Source of the DNA: Candidatus Fonsibacter lacus
Lineage (GTDB): Bacteria; Pseudomonadota; Alphaproteobacteria; Pelagibacterales; Pelagibacteraceae
Length of the DNA: 19,500 nucleotides
Direction of reading: 5' to 3'
Assembly (NCBI GenBank): GCA_010021145.1
Contig: RGRP01000008.1
Location: 1-19,500, forward strand
The position numbers and the translations under genes were made by a program. The notes under the pieces are model-generated. The model was not told where the DNA came from. It searched no databases and saw nothing but the letters and a program-made list of their open reading frames with translations. Below are positions 5,941-13,806 of this stretch, piece after piece (the first letter of the stretch is position 1; each line of letters begins with the position of its first letter).

Positions 5941-7899
5941 GTGGCGGATCAGCTTGGGCAGGCTGTACTGACGCTGACGGTTGACGATCAGCAATTCAAT
6001 GCCGGGCTGAATCAAGCGCAACGGCAGGCCAGTGCAGCTGGCCAGAAGATTGGGCAGACTTTTGATGGCTTAGCCAATGTGTTCAAGGGTCTGGCCGGTG
6101 TAGCCGGCATCGTTGGCATTGGTGCGCTGACGCAGCAGATCATCAGCACGGGTCAGGCTTCAGAGAAATCCAAGATTCAACTGCAGTCGCTTGCTAGCGC
6201 TTATGGCGAGGCCGCTCAAGCCGCAGCCGCAGCTTCGCGTATCCAGCAGGTTCTTGGGATCAGTTCGCTAGACGCTCGTGAAAACTTTTCGCAGCTGTAT
6301 GCAGCTTTGCGCGGCACCGGGATAGGTCTGCAGCAGCTAGAGGTTCTGTTTGTCGGCATCAGCAACGCCGCCCGTCTGTCAGGTGCCGGCACCGCTGAAG
6401 CATCGGCTGCTCTGTTGCAGCTGAAGCAAGGTTTGGCGTCTGGCCGCCTACAAGGCGATGAGCTGCGTTCTGTGTTGGAACAGTTGCCAGCCTTCGCTCA
6501 GGCCATTGCCAAAGAGCTGAACGTCAATGTTGGAGCGCTACGTCAGCTTGGCTCTGATGGCAAGATCACCAGCGACATTATTTTCAACGCAGCAAAGAAA
6601 CTCGCCACCGCTGCTGCGCCAGGGCGCACGCAAATTGAGCAGCTGGGCATTGCCTTTGCCAACCTCAAGGAAACGGCAGCGGCATCGTTTGGCCCTGCGT
6701 TGGTCGGTGTAATCCAGCAGGTGGCTGCAGGAATCGCAGCCTTTAGTGCGTTTATCAAAGAGAACCAGACAGCGCTATCAAACTTTGGCAAGTCGGTTAT
6801 CAACCTTGGCGGCACGCTGCTGCCGTTTGCGGCAGGCATCCTCGCCGTGCGTGCTGCGTTTAGTGCCTGGGCCCTAGCCGCCAAGGCAGTGGCCGTGGCG
6901 CAGGCTGCGGTCTTGGCATTGCAGGGGCCAAAGGGATGGATTGTGCTGGGTGCTGCTCTGGCAGCTTCTGCCGGTGCGGCATATCTGCTGGAGAAAGGCT
7001 ATGAAGGCGTTGGCAAAGCCGTTAGCAAGGCATCTGCAGAGGCTGAAAAGGCAAAAGCTGCTTTTGGTGCTCTGCTGCAAGGAACGACCCTGACTCCTAC
7101 GGCCACAACGGTGGATCCGAAGGTGGCAGCGCAGCAACAGCAGCAACGCGTTGAGGCCCAGCTGGACCTGCAAAACGTCCAGCAGCGCATTGCCTATGCC
7201 AAGCAGCTAGCCGCTGCCGAGGCTGGCGTGGTGCGTCAAACCATCCAGCAGCGCCAAGAGATTGAAGCCGGCGTGCAAGCTGCCAAGGATCAAGTCACGC
7301 AGATCGGCGCTCAGATTGATGCGCTGCGCCTGCAGGGCAAAGACTCCGGCCCTGAAATGCAAAAGCTGGTTGATCAGCAGGTGGTCGCCTCAGAAGAGGT
7401 TCGCCTCAAGCTAATTGAGGGGGCCACAGCGCTGAAGGATGCTGGCAAGCAACTATCGGCAGACCTGAAGCGGGCCACCTTGGATTTAGCCGGCGTCCGT
7501 AACGATCCGGGTGGCCTGAACAAGTTTCTGAATCAGCAGCAGATCCAAGAACGCGGCCAAGCCACGCTGGCATCCTTGCTGCCGTCGTTCCGTCAAGCGC
7601 AGGCGCAGTTCACGCAGCTCACCGGTGCGCAGGCGCCTGAGTTCCGGGGCACCACCACTGGCGTCATTGATTCCGTGCGCCAGTTCATTGAGAACGTGGA
7701 CCGTGAGTTTGGGGCAACCCAAAACGTGCAGCAGACGCAGCAGGCGCTGGCTGATTCAACGGCGGGGCTGGTGTCCATCAATGAACGGCTGGCAGCCGTC
7801 ACCGAACAGCTGGCCGGCAAGACCTGGCAAGTCAATGTCAACGTCCCCGGCGGTACCGCCAGCGGTGATGTGCTCGGCCCCGTCAACGCCGGTTTCTGA
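5941..7899 (+). CDS. Tail tape measure protein
   Basis: 652 residues from a GTG start. Residues about 70-220 form the tape-measure N-terminal domain, with the signature GRLQGDELRSVLEQLPA near 168-184 and LGSDGKITSDII near 203-213. Hydrophobic segments between about 290 and 355 (an Ala-rich stretch, then WIVLGAALAASAGAAYLL) are usual for proteins that enter the host membrane during DNA delivery. Residues about 390-520 are coiled-coil, rich in Gln, Ala and Glu. At roughly 1.5 angstrom per residue this would set a tail near 100 nm, a siphovirus value. The usual chaperone genes are not upstream; they lie about 8 kb downstream at 15619. It is spaced 2 nt from the next ATG. Confidence 0.9.
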   Translation: MADQLGQAVLTLTVDDQQFNAGLNQAQRQASAAGQKIGQTFDGLANVFKGLAGVAGIVGIGALTQQIISTGQASEKSKIQLQSLASAYGEAAQAAAAASRIQQVLGISSLDARENFSQLYAALRGTGIGLQQLEVLFVGISNAARLSGAGTAEASAALLQLKQGLASGRLQGDELRSVLEQLPAFAQAIAKELNVNVGALRQLGSDGKITSDIIFNAAKKLATAAAPGRTQIEQLGIAFANLKETAAASFGPALVGVIQQVAAGIAAFSAFIKENQTALSNFGKSVINLGGTLLPFAAGILAVRAAFSAWALAAKAVAVAQAAVLALQGPKGWIVLGAALAASAGAAYLLEKGYEGVGKAVSKASAEAEKAKAAFGALLQGTTLTPTATTVDPKVAAQQQQQRVEAQLDLQNVQQRIAYAKQLAAAEAGVVRQTIQQRQEIEAGVQAAKDQVTQIGAQIDALRLQGKDSGPEMQKLVDQQVVASEEVRLKLIEGATALKDAGKQLSADLKRATLDLAGVRNDPGGLNKFLNQQQIQERGQATLASLLPSFRQAQAQFTQLTGAQAPEFRGTTTGVIDSVRQFIENVDREFGATQNVQQTQQALADSTAGLVSINERLAAVTEQLAGKTWQVNVNVPGGTASGDVLGPVNAGF

Positions 7900-7901
7900 T
7901 C

Positions 7902-8666
7902 ATGACCATCACCATCGGCAGCTTCAGCGCCAATGCCCTCACCGCTCAGCCGTTTGGCTACGAAGGCGATGCTCGCACCGGTCTGACCGCACGCACGTTC
8001 CGCATAAATGGACTGCTGACCAGCAGCCAGTGGCAAGCGCTGATCAGCGAGTACAACACCTGGCGTGGCACACGCATCACCGATGCCGACACGCTTAGCA
8101 GCGCCAGCGTTGGCACGACCGTCAGCCTGAGCATCACCAGCGCCAATGGCCTGAGCGTCAGCAGTTTGGCCTGTTGGTTCACCGAGCCGCCCAGCGGTGA
8201 ACAGGCCGGTGCCTATGTCAGCGCTAGTGCCACGTTGGTGGATGCAGCGCAGGCATTGGCGGTGCTGCTGCGGGAGCAGGAAAAGTCACGGCAGGGCACG
8301 GAAGCCACGGTGCCGAGCCTTGGCACGATCACCCTGACGCGTGCCTCGGGCACATCGCCGGTGGTCACGCTGACCAAGCCGATGCTGACCCGCCAGGACG
8401 GGCCCAGCGTGGCATTGACGGCAACAGGGGTGAGCTATGTGACCGGAGCACTGACCGCGCACAAGGTCCGCCAGATCGAGGGCTACCTCACCACCGGCAG
8501 CTATGACGACGTGCTCTCGTGGTACGACGAGACCATTGCAGCGGTGCCGGCTAGCAGCAGCTGGTTCCCGATCTCGCCGCCTAGCGCCAGCGCTGAGGTG
8601 ATCATTAACGGCGGTGCCAAGAGCACCCGCTACACCGTGTCGCTGACGGCGCTGCAGATCATCTGA
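7902..8666 (+). CDS. Distal tail protein candidate
   Basis: 254 residues. It is Ser/Thr/Ala-rich and beta-dominated, with an early FGYEGDARTGLTARTFRINGLLTSSQWQ segment, a central VLLREQEKSRQG helix and a C-terminal GGAKSTRYTVSLTALQI strand. It sits between the tape measure gene and a large tail-tip gene, where siphoviruses place the distal tail (Dit-like or lambda gpM/gpL) protein. I see no sequence motif that proves this, so the call rests on position and fold style. Its stop overlaps the next ATG (TGATG at 8664-8668). Confidence 0.5.
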   Translation: MTITIGSFSANALTAQPFGYEGDARTGLTARTFRINGLLTSSQWQALISEYNTWRGTRITDADTLSSASVGTTVSLSITSANGLSVSSLACWFTEPPSGEQAGAYVSASATLVDAAQALAVLLREQEKSRQGTEATVPSLGTITLTRASGTSPVVTLTKPMLTRQDGPSVALTATGVSYVTGALTAHKVRQIEGYLTTGSYDDVLSWYDETIAAVPASSSWFPISPPSASAEVIINGGAKSTRYTVSLTALQII

Positions 8667-11107
8667 TGGCCATTGACATCCGCGCCACAGTCACCTGCAG
8701 CCTCGGCACCTTGATCAGTGCCTCAGTCAGCGATGACTACGTGCAGGGCACCGGTCTGATCAAGACCAAGGGCAGCTGCGAGCTGAGCGGCATTGTTACC
8801 CCAGCGATCGGCACCGCTGTCACCTTCAGCTACACGCAGGACGGCGTGATCCGCCAGGTGCCACGCAAGCTGCGCGTGCTCAGCAGCTTTGCCGATCCCT
8901 TCCGCCGCACCACCAAGGTGGAACTGGGTTGCAAGCTCACGTATCTGAGCGATCTGCAGGAGCCGGTGGATTGGACGGCCTACGACGACGAAGACAACGC
9001 GGGCCTTACCGAAGCCGACGCGCAGATCATCACCATCCCGATCCGGGCCAAGTCGGTGATGAACAAGTGCCTGACCGAGCTAGGCATCACCGCCAGCAGC
9101 AATCCGTTGACCAACAAGTTCAGCATTGAGAAGTTTGACCTCGGCGCTGGCTACGTGTCGGTGCTGAGCGATCTGCTGGTCTCAGAGAGCTACTGCGGTT
9201 ACTTGAACACCAGCGAAGTGCTGCAAGTGTTCAGCTTGGATCAAAAAGGCGGCACAGGCCCCGTCATTGACAGCACCAAGCTGATCGACCTTGGCAGCAT
9301 CGGAGTCGGCCAGCTACCAGGCGAAGCTGTCACGGTCAGCTACAGCTCGCTGAAGCTAAACGCCGGCATTGAGGATCCCAACGCGGCGGACTGGGACACG
9401 GTAACGGCCAGCAAGGAGCACACCGTCACCATCCCCTACACGGACACCGCAGGCACGCAGCAGTTCAAGCAATACAGCGTGCTGGACACGGATCTGGTGT
9501 CGACGACCTACCAGCAGATCGTCAAGCCCAGCGGCGAAGTGGTGAAGGTGCCGCTGTCGCGTCGTTCGATTGCTACCACCGGTTCGGTGCGGCTGGTTGG
9601 CAGCTTGGTGACGGACTACCTGAAAAATGGCATGTCTTATTTCAACCAAGAGATCACTACCGATACCAGTGAGTTCTTTTATTACGACGACTGGGGCAAC
9701 GAGACGCTCTACATCAAGGACACTCGTGGATCTCAGGCGCACCTGGCGGGTGATCTGGGCATCCAACAGTGGGTGTTTACGCCCAACAGCGACTACGTGC
9801 AGCTGAGCACGACAACCGACCGCAGCATTGACTACCAAATCAGGCGCACCACCACGGTGGGCGAGTTCCAGCGGGTGGTGACCGAGACCTACGGCAGCTG
9901 GACACGGACTATCCCTGGCCAACAGGCGGTGGCTGCCGGCGTGCAAGACCTGACCACCTCCAGCCAGGTGAACCAGCTGCTAACGAGACTGTTCCCGACC
10001 AGCGGTGGCTTGGGGAATAGCGGCCTGTTCCTGCTGGACACGGAGGTGAGCACGCAGCGGCGCACTGAGGGCCAGATCGCACCAGACGGCTCTAGCACCA
10101 TCAATGCGGCCAATGCCAATGGGGGTGACCCCAGCAACGGCTACAAGACGGAAAGCAAGGAGAGCCTGGAGCTAGCGCTGGGAAGTGCCACAGCGCAGCG
10201 GCGGATTGAGTTCAGCCTGCCGAAAGCCCCAGATGATGTGTTCACGCGGGCAGGCACGGCACCGAACTACACCTACAGCTCGGAGGCCAGCGATGCACCG
10301 GCCAAGGCACGCCGGTATGGGCGCAGCCAGAACAGGCTGCTGCTGGGCAACCGCTCTGGGATGAACGTGCAGATGGCCGCACCGCTGATGCCAGCGGCGC
10401 CGTTTGCACCGTTTGTGGTGCAGGCCAACGGATTGTCGGCGCTGTACCGCACCAACGGCACCAGCTGGCAGATGGATGCGAGCGGCATCTTGGCCAGCAC
10501 GGATGCGCTGTTCTGGGGCGCTGTGGGTGGCACGGGTGACTTCTGGTTCCCGACAGCTCCGGGTATCACCACGCTGCCCACCGAGCCGGCTGTGGTGGAT
10601 GGCGAGATGACGGTCAGCGCTGTGGTGCCTGTCTGGAATGAGACGGTGGTGGCCGTTGCGCGCACCAGCACGAAGCTGGAGGTGACCAGCCTGTCCTATG
10701 CGCTGAGCCTGCTCACAGAGGTGGCGGTGACGACGCAGACGGCGCTGGTCGTGACCAAGATCCTAAAGGTTGAGGTGCCCGCGGCGGATGTGAGCGTGGC
10801 CGGTGTGGCGCCTGCTGTGAGCATTGGCGTGGCCTTACGCCCACCAGCAGCGGATGTGGCAGTTGCAGGCGCTGTTCCGGCGGTCTCAACGGCGACGGTG
10901 GTTCAAGTGCCAGCCGCCGATGTGGCCGTGGCCGGCGAGGCACCAACGGTCAGCGCCAGTCTCACCGTGGTGCTGGTGCCCGCTGCCGACATCACTGTGG
11001 CCGGAGCCACCCCCGATCTGCAGGCCGGCGACGATTACTACAGCAACCTGGCCAGCCAGTTTTTCACCCTGCTGCGCGATTGGCGGGTGGATTGGTGGGG
11101 CGACTGA
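8666..11107 (+). CDS. Large tail tip/baseplate protein with C-terminal repeats
   Basis: 813 residues. The first 250 look like a tail hub: beta-rich, with VPRKLRVLSSFADPFRRTTKVELGCKLTYLSDL and a helical AKSVMNKCLTELGI. The middle is beta-rich with several aromatic strands (SEFFYYDDWGNETLYI). Residues about 704-788 hold four imperfect repeats of 18-23 residues built on PPAADVAVAGxAPAVS. The end is aromatic (FFTLLRDWRVDWWGD). Position after the tape measure and distal-tail candidate suggests the tail-tip protein that contacts the cell and may channel DNA. No enzymatic motif was found. It is not similar enough to lambda gpJ for me to use that name. Confidence 0.62.
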   Translation: MAIDIRATVTCSLGTLISASVSDDYVQGTGLIKTKGSCELSGIVTPAIGTAVTFSYTQDGVIRQVPRKLRVLSSFADPFRRTTKVELGCKLTYLSDLQEPVDWTAYDDEDNAGLTEADAQIITIPIRAKSVMNKCLTELGITASSNPLTNKFSIEKFDLGAGYVSVLSDLLVSESYCGYLNTSEVLQVFSLDQKGGTGPVIDSTKLIDLGSIGVGQLPGEAVTVSYSSLKLNAGIEDPNAADWDTVTASKEHTVTIPYTDTAGTQQFKQYSVLDTDLVSTTYQQIVKPSGEVVKVPLSRRSIATTGSVRLVGSLVTDYLKNGMSYFNQEITTDTSEFFYYDDWGNETLYIKDTRGSQAHLAGDLGIQQWVFTPNSDYVQLSTTTDRSIDYQIRRTTTVGEFQRVVTETYGSWTRTIPGQQAVAAGVQDLTTSSQVNQLLTRLFPTSGGLGNSGLFLLDTEVSTQRRTEGQIAPDGSSTINAANANGGDPSNGYKTESKESLELALGSATAQRRIEFSLPKAPDDVFTRAGTAPNYTYSSEASDAPAKARRYGRSQNRLLLGNRSGMNVQMAAPLMPAAPFAPFVVQANGLSALYRTNGTSWQMDASGILASTDALFWGAVGGTGDFWFPTAPGITTLPTEPAVVDGEMTVSAVVPVWNETVVAVARTSTKLEVTSLSYALSLLTEVAVTTQTALVVTKILKVEVPAADVSVAGVAPAVSIGVALRPPAADVAVAGAVPAVSTATVVQVPAADVAVAGEAPTVSASLTVVLVPAADITVAGATPDLQAGDDYYSNLASQFFTLLRDWRVDWWGD
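10775..11029 (+). repeat. Four in-frame PAADVAVAG coding repeats
   Basis: Units start at 10775, 10841, 10907 and 10976, giving spacings of 66, 66 and 69 bases, and the last unit is shorter. Each encodes (V/P)PAAD(V/I)xVAG followed by xxP and a variable strand. The first three are closest in protein sequence, but codons differ between units, so the duplication is not recent. Confidence 0.8.
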
Positions 11108-11112
11108 TCGCC

Positions 11113-11120
11113 GGCAACCT
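11113..11120 (+). repeat. Junction motif copy GGCAACCT
   Basis: Exact copy in the 33-bp gap after the tail-tip gene, 20 nt before ATG 11141. It shares the longer string TCGCCGGCAACCT with the copy at 16773. Confidence 0.5.
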
Positions 11121-11140
11121 TGGTGTAGCGCAGGTGCGGT

Positions 11141-11500
11141 ATGGCGGCCCCGAATCTCAAGCAGCCAACAACGATCACGGGCAAGACCGCACGTTATGCG
11201 GTTACGGCCAGCCTTGCTGCTGCGTTGAGCAATAGCGCTGCCTCGGGCAAGGTGCTGAAGATCAATAGCGTCTACTGCGCCAATGTGGACGGCGCCAACG
11301 CAGCAGATATTGACCTCACGATCTACAACGGGACGACTGACTTCTATCTTGCTAAGACGATTGTGGTGCCGGCGGACGCAACGCAGCTGCTGGTGACACG
11401 CGAGGGCTACATCTATTTGGAAGAGGGCGACAGCTTGCGGGCTAAGGCATCAGCGGTCAGTGATCTGGAGCTGGTAATCGGCTACGAGGAGATCAGCTGA
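11141..11500 (+). CDS. Small phage virion protein
   Basis: 119 residues. The pattern GKVLKINSVYCANVDGANAADIDLTIYNG, then IVVPADATQLLVTREGYIYLEEGDSLRAKAS, then LELVIGYEEIS matches a widespread uncharacterised phage structural family: a beta-sandwich with the YLEEGDSL and YEEIS hallmarks. It is commonly found in the fibre/tail-tip region. The function is unknown; a fibre base or adaptor is plausible by position. The TGA overlaps the next ATG (TGATG), so it is coupled to the tandem lectin gene that follows. Confidence 0.7.
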   Translation: MAAPNLKQPTTITGKTARYAVTASLAAALSNSAASGKVLKINSVYCANVDGANAADIDLTIYNGTTDFYLAKTIVVPADATQLLVTREGYIYLEEGDSLRAKASAVSDLELVIGYEEIS

Positions 11501-12930
11501 TGATTGGCCTCAATGGCGGATTGCTGGGCGCTCAGCGCAGCACCAACACCAGTACGGCGCCTGGCGTGTGGACGGCCAATGAGCAAGCGTTGCTGAAGCG
11601 AGCTAGTGCGTGGCCTTTGAGCGGTGATCCATATTTCGCGTGTAACAGTCTGCTGCTTCATATGGATGGCAGCAATGGCAGTACAACGTTTGCTGATAGT
11701 AGCAACAACGCTTTTACTGTCACTGCTAACGGTAACGCCCAGATCAGCACTACGCAAAGCAAGTTTGGCGGCGCAAGTGCGTTGTTTGATGGTACAGGAG
11801 ATTATCTAGTTAGCGCAACATCCGCTACAGCATTTAATCTTTCTGATGACTGGACTATTGAGTTCTGGGTGTACCCTACCTTGGCTGACGCCGTTGAGAG
11901 AACATATGTGCATGTAAATGCGGGAGGTGCCGGTGGAATCCACATTCACCAAAACGGCCTAGTTCTTAAAGTTGACAACGGGCTGGTAGCCGATTACGCA
12001 AGCGGGAATGTATTAACCTTAAACCAGTGGCAATATATTACAGTTGTCAAGAAAAGCACGCTAATTTATGTATTTTTGGGCGGATCTCTATTAAACACTC
12101 GTACAGCGCAGAGCTATGCGTCTGGAGACAGGTGTCAGATTGGCCGTTACAGCACGGGCGGGACTACAAGCGATTTTGCTGGCTACCTTGATGATCTCCG
12201 CATCACCAAAGGCATCGCCCGCTACACCGCAAACTTTACACCACCTACCGGACCGTTCTTAGACGTTAGCACTGGCGGCGATCCTTACTTCGCGACCACC
12301 AGCCTCTTGCTGCACATGGATGGCAGCAACGGCAGCACGACATTCACCGACAGCAGCAGCGGTGGGCTAACAGTCACGCCGTCCGGCAATGCTCAAATAA
12401 GCACTGCGCAAAGCAAGTTTGGCGGAGCGAGCGCAGCATTTGACGGCAGTGGCGACTATCTGAAATGCACAAACGGAACTGCATTTGACTTTGGCTCTAG
12501 TGCTTTTACGATTGAGTTCTTCGTGCGCCTAAATACAGTGGCACCTCAGTTTCAGAATCTGGTTGATTGCAGAACGTCATCGGGAAGCACAATCGCTCCG
12601 ATAATCGTCGCTAGTTACTCAAATTTTCAATTTGATGTCGGTAGCTCAAATGCAATTTCGGCATCAGGCGTTTTTTCAGTTGACACGTGGTATCACGTAG
12701 CAGTATGCAAAAGCGGAACAACCACTAGAGCATTTATTAATGGCGAGCAGAAGGGCTTAACCTATACAGACAACAACACTTACACAAACACGTCAGCGGT
12801 AAACATTGGGCGCTACGAGCCGGCAAACGTTTCATTCTTAAACGGCTATATCGACGAGTTACGAATTACCAAGGCGGCACGCTACACCGCTAATTTCACC
12901 CCGCCAGCCGCACCATTCCCTAACCTCTGA
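11500..12930 (+). CDS. Tandem LamG-domain tail adhesin
   Basis: 476 residues. Two LamG/concanavalin-like domains lie in tandem, at residues about 43-251 and 259-476. Each opens with GDPYF, then LLLHMDGSNGSTTF, has KFGGASAxFDGxGDYL, and ends with a GYxDxLRITK strand followed by ARYTANFTPP. The duplicated blocks are strikingly alike in protein but differ at many third codon positions. Such domains bind sugars or proteins, so a host-receptor role on the tail tip is likely. From about 11640 onward the DNA is clearly AT-richer than the flanking structural genes. There is no signal peptide. The start overlaps the previous stop. Confidence 0.82.
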   Translation: MIGLNGGLLGAQRSTNTSTAPGVWTANEQALLKRASAWPLSGDPYFACNSLLLHMDGSNGSTTFADSSNNAFTVTANGNAQISTTQSKFGGASALFDGTGDYLVSATSATAFNLSDDWTIEFWVYPTLADAVERTYVHVNAGGAGGIHIHQNGLVLKVDNGLVADYASGNVLTLNQWQYITVVKKSTLIYVFLGGSLLNTRTAQSYASGDRCQIGRYSTGGTTSDFAGYLDDLRITKGIARYTANFTPPTGPFLDVSTGGDPYFATTSLLLHMDGSNGSTTFTDSSSGGLTVTPSGNAQISTAQSKFGGASAAFDGSGDYLKCTNGTAFDFGSSAFTIEFFVRLNTVAPQFQNLVDCRTSSGSTIAPIIVASYSNFQFDVGSSNAISASGVFSVDTWYHVAVCKSGTTTRAFINGEQKGLTYTDNNTYTNTSAVNIGRYEPANVSFLNGYIDELRITKAARYTANFTPPAAPFPNL

Positions 12931-12935
12931 TACGA

Positions 12936-12943
12936 GGCAACCT
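12936..12943 (+). repeat. Junction motif copy GGCAACCT
   Basis: Exact copy in the 36-bp gap after the tandem LamG gene, 23 nt before GTG 12967. It is followed by TAGCCT, which fits TAnnnT. Confidence 0.5.
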
Positions 12944-12966
12944 AGCCTCACAGCCTTGTAGCACCA

Positions 12967-13398
12967 GTGGCGGTCACGATCAGCCTGTACGACCACACCG
13001 CAAAGCGCTTTGCCGATGGGTCGAACAGCACCAGCGATACCTACAAGCTGATGCTGTGCTCGGCTGCCACCTTCTCAGGTGCCAACACCACGCTGGCCGG
13101 CATCACCAAAACGGAACTCAGCACCGCCAATGGCTACACCGCTGGTGGGGCAACGCTGAGCGGTGTGACCGTAACGCAGACCGGCAACGATGCCGCGTTT
13201 GACGCTAACGATGTGACGTTCACCGCCTCAGGCGGGACCATTGGCCCGGCTGCTGCGGCCATCCTCTACAACAGCACCGACAGCGGATCTCCGCCAGTCG
13301 CCTTTGTGGACTTTGGCGGCAATCAGTCAGCCGGTGATGGGACCGACTTCAAGGTGATCTGGAATGCCTCAGGCATCGTGACCTTCACAGTAGCTTGA
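12967..13398 (+). CDS. Phage virion protein, 143 aa
   Basis: GTG start, 143 residues. The pattern DTYKLMLCSAATFSGANTTL, then NGYTAGG, DAAFDANDVTFTASGGTI, then AILYN and VAFVDFGGNQSAGDGTDFKVIWN matches a common uncharacterised phage virion family seen near fibres. It is probably a beta-rich fibre or tip accessory protein. The next gene at 13402 looks like a diverged relative. Its stop is followed by a 3-nt gap to that gene. The GTG is the only start compatible with the conserved N-terminus, and it sits 23 nt after the junction motif. Confidence 0.68.
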   Translation: MAVTISLYDHTAKRFADGSNSTSDTYKLMLCSAATFSGANTTLAGITKTELSTANGYTAGGATLSGVTVTQTGNDAAFDANDVTFTASGGTIGPAAAAILYNSTDSGSPPVAFVDFGGNQSAGDGTDFKVIWNASGIVTFTVA

Positions 13399-13401
13399 TA
13401 G

Positions 13402-13806
13402 ATGGCAACCACTACTACGATTAGCCAGAAGGAACTGAAGCGCCAGGCAGGGCTGGTGTTTGAGGGCAAGACGCTCAAAGTGATGCTGTGCAGCGTCGGT
13501 GCAACTGGGTACGGCTCAGAAAGCACCGTGTCTAACTGGCAGAGCGTGGAGAAATCGGGCAACGGCTACGTGCGCTATTCCACCACGATTGCCACGGGTG
13601 CCTATGACGCAACCACAGGCAGCTACAAGATGCCGGACATTGACGCGGCGTTTACGGCGACTGGTGCTGGCTACAGCTACGACCGCATCGTGCTCTACAT
13701 CGACGGTGAGACGTACATCCACAGCTTGATTGCAGAAGATCCAAACATCACGCTGTCCGCTGGTCAAACGCAGACGTACCGCCTGAGCTTGCGCCAGGAT
13801 GATTGA
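13402..13806 (+). CDS. Phage virion protein, 134 aa, diverged paralogue
   Basis: 134 residues. It resembles the preceding protein in order of motifs: KTLKVMLCSVG, then a GNGY block, DIDAAFTATGAG, then YDRIVLYIDG, but overall identity is low. The C-terminus (NITLSAGQTQTYRLSLRQ) differs. It probably has the same virion fold and neighbouring role. Its TGA overlaps the ATG of the 562-residue receptor-binding candidate, so these two may be made and assembled together. Confidence 0.62.
   Translation: MATTTTISQKELKRQAGLVFEGKTLKVMLCSVGATGYGSESTVSNWQSVEKSGNGYVRYSTTIATGAYDATTGSYKMPDIDAAFTATGAGYSYDRIVLYIDGETYIHSLIAEDPNITLSAGQTQTYRLSLRQDD

Noticed and set aside
9356..9946. Minus-strand frame of 196 aa opposite the tail-tip gene
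   Set aside because: Arg/His/Val-rich antisense shadow of a continuous 813-codon gene; no domain pattern.
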